From contig JACUUW010000115.1 in assembly GCA_014859075.1 (NCBI GenBank), forward strand, positions 1 to 6,321: DNA of 6,321 nt, read 5' to 3'. Below the pieces are notes generated by a model that was not told the origin of the DNA, made no database searches, and was given only the letters and a program-made list of their open reading frames with translations. How positions within the stretch are numbered: position 1 is the stretch's first letter; each line of letters starts with the position of its first letter. The DNA comes from Desulforudis sp. (GTDB lineage Bacteria > Bacillota > Desulfotomaculia > Desulfotomaculales > Desulforudaceae). The translations under genes were made by a program, and so were the position numbers. This document shows, piece by piece, positions 1-4,736 of the stretch.

Positions 1-2
1 TC

Positions 3-1058
3 AAGACCACCCTGGTGGTGGCCCCGCTGGCGGCGGCCTGCGGCGTGCCGGTGGTCAAGATGTCGGGCCGGGGATTGGGGCACACGGGGGGCACCATTGA
101 CAAATTGGAGTCAATTCCCGGTTTCCGGACGGAACTCACCCTGCCGGAGATGGTCTCCCAGGTGCGCGAGGTCGGGATCGCGGTTACGGCACAGACCGGA
201 AACCTCACCCCCGCGGACCGGCTGATGTACGCCCTGCGGGACGTCACGGCGACCGTGGACAGCATCCCGCTGATTGCGAGCAGCGTGATGTCGAAGAAGA
301 TCGCGTCGGGTGCCGACGCCGTGGTGCTGGACGTCAAGACGGGGCGCGGTGCGTTCATGCAGAAAGAAGAAGACGCCAGGAACCTGGCCCGGGCCATGGT
401 TCAGATCGGCCGGCGGCACGGCCGGCGCACGGTCGCCCTGGTCACGGGCATGGACGAGCCCTTGGGATGGGCGGTGGGGAACGCCCTGGAAATGCGGGAA
501 GCGATCGCGGTGCTGGCCGGCGCCGATCCCCCGGCCGACCTCTTGGCGCTCTGCCGTCAGTTGGCGGCCTACATGGTTTACCTGGGCGGCCGGGCGGGCA
601 GCCTGAAAGCGGCCCGGGAACTGGTTGACGAGCGCCTGGCCTCGGGTGCGGCCCTGGAAAAGCTACGGGCCTGGGTGCGGGTCCAGGGCGGAGATGAACG
701 CGTGGTGGACGAGCCTGACCTGTTGCCGGGGGCGGCGTCCCGGCGTGAGGTGGTAGCCGCGGCCGGGGGGTATGTGGAACGGATCGACGCGCGGTTGGTC
801 GGCCGGGCGGCCGTGGCTCTGGGTGCGGGGCGGACGGTCAAAGGGGAACAAATCGACCCGGCGGTGGGGGTATTGCTCTTGCGCAAGGTCGGGGACCGGG
901 TTGAGGCCGGCGAGGCGCTGGCCACCGTCCACGAAAACGGGCGGGGCGCGGCGGAAGCGCTCGACCTGGTCAGGGAGGCGTACGTTCTGTCCCCGACAGT
1001 GCTTTCGCCGGGGCCCCTGGTGCGCGCCGTGGTGGACGAGGGAGCCGGAAACAGCTGA
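3..1058 (+). CDS. pdp: Pyrimidine-nucleoside phosphorylase, 5'-truncated by the window edge
   Basis: This enzyme cleaves thymidine, uridine or deoxyuridine with phosphate to give the free base and (deoxy)ribose 1-phosphate, a cytoplasmic salvage reaction. The frame is open from the first bases of the window: K-T-T-L precedes the first possible start at 15, and it matches the segment after the phosphate-binding 'STGGVGD' motif of the family. The true start is therefore upstream, with about 90 residues missing compared with the usual ~435. The family signature SGRGLGHTGGTIDKLE is at 63-110. The base-contacting Arg of 'YALRDVT' is at 237-239, and the Ser and Lys of 'SSVMSKK' are at 282-284 and 294-296. 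The Gly-rich C-terminal domain (about 750-970, with 'GAGRTVKGEQIDPAVG') is intact. The text is closer to Bacillus Pdp ('DVKTGxGAFM', 'MSKKIA') than to E. coli DeoA, so use of both uridine and thymidine is likely. The dehydrogenase gene starts 18 bases after the TGA, suggesting one operon. Confidence 0.95.
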   Translation, partial: KTTLVVAPLAAACGVPVVKMSGRGLGHTGGTIDKLESIPGFRTELTLPEMVSQVREVGIAVTAQTGNLTPADRLMYALRDVTATVDSIPLIASSVMSKKIASGADAVVLDVKTGRGAFMQKEEDARNLARAMVQIGRRHGRRTVALVTGMDEPLGWAVGNALEMREAIAVLAGADPPADLLALCRQLAAYMVYLGGRAGSLKAARELVDERLASGAALEKLRAWVRVQGGDERVVDEPDLLPGAASRREVVAAAGGYVERIDARLVGRAAVALGAGRTVKGEQIDPAVGVLLLRKVGDRVEAGEALATVHENGRGAAEALDLVREAYVLSPTVLSPGPLVRAVVDEGAGNS

Positions 1059-1063
1059 TAGAC

Positions 1064-1070
1064 AGGAGGG
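1064..1070 (+). promoter_or_regulatory. Strong ribosome binding site (AGGAGGG) of the dehydrogenase gene
   Basis: AGGAGGG lies 6 bases before GTG 1077 and only 3 bases before the in-frame TTG at 1074. The spacing favours GTG 1077, which gives a protein beginning M-Y-R-I-A-V-I-P-G-D-G, the normal family N-terminus. Confidence 0.75.
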
Positions 1071-1076
1071 TTTTTG

Positions 1077-2126
1077 GTGTACAGAATCGCGGTCATCCCC
1101 GGGGACGGTACCGGACCGGAGCAGGTGCGCGAGGGCCTGAAGGTGCTCAAGGCGGTGGCCCGGAAACGGGGTTTCCAACTGGAGACCATCACCTTTGAAC
1201 ACGGGGGCGGGTATTACCTGCGTACGGGCGAGTTGTTGCCGCCGCACGTGCTGGAAGAGTTCCGGAGCTTCGATGCCATTTACCTGGGGGCCATCGGGCA
1301 CCCGGAGGTGCCGCCGGGGATCCTGGAACAAGGCATTTTGCTCCGGCTGCGGTTCGAACTCGACCAGTACGTCAACCTGCGCCCGGTAAGGCTGTACCCG
1401 GGGGTCCAGACTCCGATCGCCGGGAAAGGGCCCCAAGACATTGACTTTGTGGTGGTGCGGGAGAACACCGAAGGTTTGTACGCGGGCAGCGGCGGCTTTC
1501 TGAAGCGGGGGACGCCGGACGAGGTGGCGATACAGACTTCGATCAACACCCGCAAGGGCGTTGAGCGCTGCATTCGGTTCGCCTTCGAGTACTGCCGTGC
1601 CCGCAACCGGGGGCGGAAGGTGACTCTTTGCGGCAAAACCAACGTCCTGACGTATGCATTCGACCTTTGGGAGCGTGTTTTCCACGAGGTGGGCGAAGAG
1701 TACCAGGAGATCGCACGTGACTACGCCCACATCGATGCCATCTGCATGTGGATGGTTAAGAACCCGGAGTGGTTTGACGTCATTGTCACCGACAACATGT
1801 TCGGTGACATCATTACCGACCTAGGGGCCATGGTTCAGGGCGGGATGGGGATCGCCGCCGGTGGAAACCTGAACCCGGAAGGAGTATCCATGTTCGAACC
1901 GATCGGCGGTTCGGCACCGAAATATGCCGGGAAGAATGTGATCAACCCCCTGGCCGCGATCTGTGCCGGGAGTATGTTGCTCGAACACCTCGGCGAGGCG
2001 GGGGCCGCCGTCCAGGTGGAGGAGGCGGTCAAGCAGGTCTGTGCGAAACACATTAAGAGCCTGGCGGCCGGGCGGATGGGCTTTTCCACGAGTGAGGTGG
2101 GTGACCTGGTGGTCAGTTATCTTTAA
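1077..2126 (+). CDS. Isocitrate/isopropylmalate dehydrogenase-family protein (LeuB/tartrate dehydrogenase-like)
   Basis: A complete 349-residue beta-decarboxylating dehydrogenase, the normal length for LeuB (about 345-360). Members oxidise a 2-hydroxy acid with NAD(P) and a divalent metal, then release CO2. The N-terminus 'IAVIPGDGTGPE' is typical. By alignment with Thermus LeuB, the substrate arginines are R92, R102 and R128, Y135 is in 'ENTEGLY', K187 is in 'CGKTN', and the metal ligands are D220, D244 and D248. The isocitrate determinants Ser and Asn of E. coli Icd (S113, N115) are G86 and L88 here, so isocitrate is an unlikely substrate. The hydrophobic L88-L89 resembles LeuB. 'FELDQYVNLRPVRLYPG' is also close to tartrate dehydrogenase. 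The coenzyme loop 'GGSAPKYAGKNVINP' (K282, Y283) resembles NADP-dependent Icd rather than the Asp-Ile of NAD-dependent LeuB. No leucine-pathway genes are visible, so the substrate is left open: 3-isopropylmalate, tartrate/malate-like or another. It is probably cotranscribed with pdp. Confidence 0.9.
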   Translation: MYRIAVIPGDGTGPEQVREGLKVLKAVARKRGFQLETITFEHGGGYYLRTGELLPPHVLEEFRSFDAIYLGAIGHPEVPPGILEQGILLRLRFELDQYVNLRPVRLYPGVQTPIAGKGPQDIDFVVVRENTEGLYAGSGGFLKRGTPDEVAIQTSINTRKGVERCIRFAFEYCRARNRGRKVTLCGKTNVLTYAFDLWERVFHEVGEEYQEIARDYAHIDAICMWMVKNPEWFDVIVTDNMFGDIITDLGAMVQGGMGIAAGGNLNPEGVSMFEPIGGSAPKYAGKNVINPLAAICAGSMLLEHLGEAGAAVQVEEAVKQVCAKHIKSLAAGRMGFSTSEVGDLVVSYL

Positions 2127-2141
2127 GCCGGGGGTGGTACG

Positions 2142-2518
2142 GTGACCCAAAAAGTGATTCTGGGGATCAGCGGCAGTCCGCGACCGGGCGGGAATACCGA
2201 CACGCTTCTCCGGGCGGTGCTCCGGGGCGCGGCCGAGGCGCGCGCGCGCGGACCGTCGGCGCTGGTCGAGCCGGCTGGGCGGCCCGGGGAAAAAGGCGCT
2301 GGTGTTTGCGGTCTGTGAACAGCCGACCCCGGAAAACCTGGGGGGTGACCCTCCCCGCGCTTTCCTTGCCCTTGGGGGCGCTCGGGTTCAGGATGGTCGA
2401 GGAATGGGACGTCACCGGGTTTTTCGAGAAGGCGGCGGTGTTGCGGGATGGTGAAATCATGGCCGGGGCGGCGGCCAGGGGGCAAAGACTGGCACAGGCG
2501 CTGGACAGTCCGGGTTGA
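2142..2518 (+). pseudogene. Broken NADPH-dependent FMN reductase / iron-sulfur flavoprotein gene
   Basis: A GTG at 2142, 15 bases after the dehydrogenase stop, opens a frame with the classic flavodoxin-fold start 'VILGISGSPRPGGNTDTLL' (phosphate loop for FMN). After about 36 residues, family resemblance ends near a (CG)n run at 2238-2250, and the frame stops at TGA 2316-2318. The C-terminal half of the same family resumes in another frame at about 2287-2340 ('GKKALVFAVCEQPTPENL'). A second shift in the G-run at 2340-2345 then leads to 'GVTLPALSLPLGALGF' and 'GFFEKAAVLRDGEIM', which runs to TGA 2516-2518. Intact members have about 180-210 residues. Here only some 110 can be recovered, in three frames, and the middle is gone (cysteine motif and second FMN-binding segment). 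Neither half can fold as a flavoprotein, so this is a decayed gene. Alternatives are an assembly collapse plus two indels, or a small remnant peptide still being translated. Confidence 0.82.
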
Positions 2519-2519
2519 A

Positions 2520-2534
2520 GGCCCGGCCGGGGCC
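2520..2534. other. GC-only inverted repeat after the pseudogene
   Basis: GGCCC (2520-2524) and GGGCC (2530-2534) are perfectly complementary around a 5-base loop, two bases after the last stop of the pseudogene. No T-run follows, so a Rho-independent terminator is not supported. In a GC-rich genome such a repeat may be chance. Confidence 0.25.
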
Positions 2535-2545
2535 GCCGGCGGAAT

Positions 2546-2577
2546 GGGGCAGGATTTCCTTTTGGGAGTATAGAATC
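2546..2577 (+). promoter_or_regulatory. Possible promoter/leader element before the repair genes
   Basis: The spacer before the metallophosphoesterase-ATPase gene is less GC-rich than the rest of the window. It contains GGGGCAGGATTTCC (2546-2559) and then TAGAAT (2571-2576), which differs from the -10 consensus TATAAT at one base. No good -35 hexamer lies 16-18 bases upstream of it (the sequence there is GGCAGG). The GCAGGATTT-N-GAAT layout looks like a leader motif I associate with Peptococcaceae intergenic regions, but this is memory-based and weak. A promoter somewhere here is plausible because the upstream gene is dead and the next genes form a separate functional group. Confidence 0.3.
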
Positions 2578-2578
2578 T

Positions 2579-2604
2579 GAGTCCAACGAAGCGAGTTAGG
2601 ACTC
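2579..2604 (+). other. Hairpin in the leader of the Mre11-Rad50-like gene
   Basis: GAGTCC (2579-2584) pairs with GGACTC (2599-2604). Inside it, AAC (2585-2587) pairs with GTT (2595-2597), leaving A2598 bulged and a 7-base loop: 9 pairs in all. No T-run follows. It ends 21 bases before the start codon, so it could shape the mRNA leader, or act in DNA as a dyad operator. ACTC (2601-2604) can also pair with a nearer GAGT at 2593-2596, giving a competing small hairpin. Function unknown. Confidence 0.4.
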
Positions 2605-2625
2605 CGACTTGGGATATGAGAGAAC

Positions 2626-4707
2626 ATGCGGTTGCTGTACCTAACCGATACGCACATAAGGGCGGGTAACCCGCCAAATCGGCTGGACGACTTCCCGGCG
2701 GCGCTACGCGCCAAGCTGCTGGAAGTAACCGGACTGGTCCGTGAACTGGAAGTGCATGCCGTACTGCACGGCGGTGACTTCTTCGACCAGCCCTGCCCGG
2801 AGTTGCCGGTGGTCGGTGAGTTTGTCAAGCTGTTTACCGGCATGGGGGTGCCCGTCTACGTCGTGCCCGGGAATCACGACATCTTCGCCTGCAATCCCGC
2901 CACCCTCGAACACACCATGCTCGGGTTGCTCCACGAGGTGGGCAGCCTGCGGGTGCTGCAGACGGGGGAGAGGATATACCTAAAGGAAAGGGGGGTGACC
3001 GTGCAACTCACGGGTACCCCCTTTCACTACAATATCGACCGGCAGGACCCGTTGCTCGACTACTGTGTGACCAAGGAAAACTGCGACTTCGCGATCCACC
3101 TGGCGCACGGGATGCTGCTGGACCGCCCGTTTTTTCCGGGCACGCCGTACACCCTGGTCAGTCAGGTGGCTCCGTTCACCGAAGCCGATTACACGCTGGG
3201 GAGCCATGCGCACTTCGGTTACCCGGATGTGGAGTGGGAGGGCCGCCTGTTCATCAACCCGGGTTCGGTGGTCCGGTTGTCCGCACAGAAACGCGATCTG
3301 GAACGCCGGCCGCAGGTGCTGCTTATTGATTTCTCCGGGGCGCGGCCGTCCCGCCTCAAGATTCCCCTGAAGTCGGCGCGGCCCGGGCACGAAGTGATCG
3401 GGAGCGGCGCGCCGCCGACGGTGCGCGGCGGGCAAAGGCGGAAGCCGCTTGTGCCGGGGGACGGGGGCGGAGAGGTGGGAGGCCCGGACCTGCCGGGATT
3501 CTTGGCGGAGGTGGCACGCGGCGAAGGCTTTCCGGAGGCGGCGGCCGCGGAGGCGGTCAGCCTCCTGGCCAGGGTTCCGAAGGACCGGGAAGAGGAAGCG
3601 CACCGGGCGGAATTGCAACGCCTGGTGATTGAGAACTTTCAATCACATCTGTACACCGAACTGGAACTGGCCCCGGGGCTGAACGTAATCCTGGGCGAGT
3701 CGAGCCAGGGTAAGAGCGGTGTGATCCGGGCGCTCCACTGGCTGTTGTTCAACGAGCCGCCGCCACAGAGTTTCATGCGCACCGATGGGCGGTTCACCCG
3801 GGTGACCGGGGTGCTTGAGGATCGGAGCCTGGTGGTCCGGGAGTACACCCGTCCGGGGGGCGAAACCGGCCCCGGCCGGGCGGGCGGCGAGTGCGGCGCT
3901 CCCGGCTTGCACGCGTTGCCGTCCGGAAGAACTCTCGAACGATTCCAACTGCCGCTGATTGCCCTGGCGGAGGACCGCGAGGTCTGCCTGCATATCGCTC
4001 CCGAACGCGGAGAGGCGTTCTTGCTGGCGGATCCGGACGCCGTCAAGGCGCAAGCGCTGGACTACCTTTCGGGGGCGGCCCTGCTGGAGAAGGCCCGGCG
4101 GGAAGCCGGACGGGCGGGCCCCACGACCCGTGGAAACGCGGCAGAAGAGGCCCGCGCGTCCCGGGAGCGGGTGGGCGCCCTGTTTGGCGTGGCCGCCGCG
4201 CGCGCGCGGGATGAAACGTGCAGCCGGGTGGCGGACATGGTCAACCAGGCCTTGCGGACCGTATTTGAGGCGCCTCCCGAGTTCAAAATCCGGTGGTATG
4301 CCGAAGGGGCCGCCCCACGGGCCGAATTCACGGTCGTGACGGAATTCGGCGGCGGTGATCTCTCCGAGGCGGCACCGACCGCCTGGGGGGGCGGGGTAAT
4401 CGACGTTATTTCCCTGGCTCTCCGGGTCGCCTTCCTCGAATTGGTCCGGCCTCCGCTGTCCGGTCCGCTGGTGCTTGATGAACCGGTGAAACAGGTCAGC
4501 AGCCGTTTCGCCTCCCACGTGGCCCGGCTGCTCAAGGTTTTTGCGGATTCGTTCGGGCGCCAGATCATTGTGGCCACCCACAACCAGCATCTGGCCGGCA
4601 CCGCGGATGCGGTGTTCGTGCTTCGGCTGGAGTCGGGGGTCAGTGTGTTGTACGGGCGCGGGAGTTCAATCCGGGCGAGCAGTTGGCGGGGCCGAGCACC
4701 CGGGTAA
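2626..4707 (+). CDS. Mre11/SbcD-type nuclease fused to Rad50/SbcC-type ATPase (one chain)
   Basis: A 693-residue protein, probably an ATP-controlled nuclease acting on DNA ends. Residues 1-250 are a calcineurin-like phosphoesterase with the full Mre11 metal set: D8 and H10 (DTH), D51 (GGDFFD), N83 and H84 (GNHD), H161 (AHGM), H194 and H196 (GSHAH). Residues 259-291 form a Gly/Pro-rich linker, followed by a helical stretch to about 328. The ATPase begins near 330: 'LVIENFQSH', Walker A GESSQGKS (357-364), 'LAEDREVCLH' (447-456). The C-terminal lobe has an unusual signature, AWGGGVIDVISLALR (586-600), Walker B LVLDEP (615-620, catalytic E619) and the switch histidine H652 in 'ATHNQH'. Only about 40-60 residues separate the lobes, and no CxxC hook is seen, whereas SbcC/Rad50 have long coiled coils. 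ATG 2626 is the only start giving a full phosphoesterase; its ribosome site (GAGAGA) is modest. addB follows 29 bases later. It could be a natural fusion or the product of deletions in a two-gene locus, but the reading frame and every catalytic motif are kept. Confidence 0.9.
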   Translation: MRLLYLTDTHIRAGNPPNRLDDFPAALRAKLLEVTGLVRELEVHAVLHGGDFFDQPCPELPVVGEFVKLFTGMGVPVYVVPGNHDIFACNPATLEHTMLGLLHEVGSLRVLQTGERIYLKERGVTVQLTGTPFHYNIDRQDPLLDYCVTKENCDFAIHLAHGMLLDRPFFPGTPYTLVSQVAPFTEADYTLGSHAHFGYPDVEWEGRLFINPGSVVRLSAQKRDLERRPQVLLIDFSGARPSRLKIPLKSARPGHEVIGSGAPPTVRGGQRRKPLVPGDGGGEVGGPDLPGFLAEVARGEGFPEAAAAEAVSLLARVPKDREEEAHRAELQRLVIENFQSHLYTELELAPGLNVILGESSQGKSGVIRALHWLLFNEPPPQSFMRTDGRFTRVTGVLEDRSLVVREYTRPGGETGPGRAGGECGAPGLHALPSGRTLERFQLPLIALAEDREVCLHIAPERGEAFLLADPDAVKAQALDYLSGAALLEKARREAGRAGPTTRGNAAEEARASRERVGALFGVAAARARDETCSRVADMVNQALRTVFEAPPEFKIRWYAEGAAPRAEFTVVTEFGGGDLSEAAPTAWGGGVIDVISLALRVAFLELVRPPLSGPLVLDEPVKQVSSRFASHVARLLKVFADSFGRQIIVATHNQHLAGTADAVFVLRLESGVSVLYGRGSSIRASSWRGRAPG

Positions 4708-4724
4708 TCTTGTACCGCGGATTT

Positions 4725-4730
4725 GAGGTG
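4725..4730 (+). promoter_or_regulatory. Ribosome binding site (GAGGTG) deciding the addB start
   Basis: GAGGTG ends 6 bases before TTG 4737 and 3 bases before TTG 4734. An in-frame TAG at 4731-4733 rules out any earlier start. TTG 4737 gives the better spacing and the N-terminus M-S-L-R-F-I-L-G-R, which matches the AddB family. Confidence 0.7.
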
Positions 4731-4736
4731 TAGTTG

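Noticed and set aside
663..1730. A 355-codon open frame on the - strand
   Set aside because: It lies antisense across two well-recognised genes, has low-complexity Pro/Arg/His-rich text without family motifs, and is a typical shadow of high-GC coding DNA.
2306..2518. A stand-alone 70-residue protein starting at GTG 2306
   Set aside because: Its first residues are out-of-frame text, and from 'GVTLPALS' on it is the C-terminus of the broken flavoprotein. It is better explained as part of the pseudogene.
2571..2597. Hammerhead ribozyme-like text (CTGAGTCC ... GAAGCGA)
   Set aside because: The invariant CUGANGA and GAAA cores are absent; only a few bases agree.
2622..2634. LexA-like box GAAC-ATGCG-GTTG at the start codon of the phosphoesterase-ATPase gene
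   Set aside because: The Firmicutes consensus needs GAAC-N4-GTTC. Here the gap is five bases and the last base is wrong, so SOS control is not supported.
3589..3627. A separate translation start for the ATPase half (TTG 3613 or GTG 3625)
   Set aside because: The purine-rich AGAGGAAG at 3591-3598 is 14 bases from TTG 3613, too far for a good ribosome site, and the frame from the phosphoesterase is continuous. Internal initiation cannot be excluded but is not supported.
3643..4590. A 315-codon open frame on the - strand
   Set aside because: It is antisense to the ATPase lobes of the fused gene and shows no recognisable domain; a codon-bias shadow.
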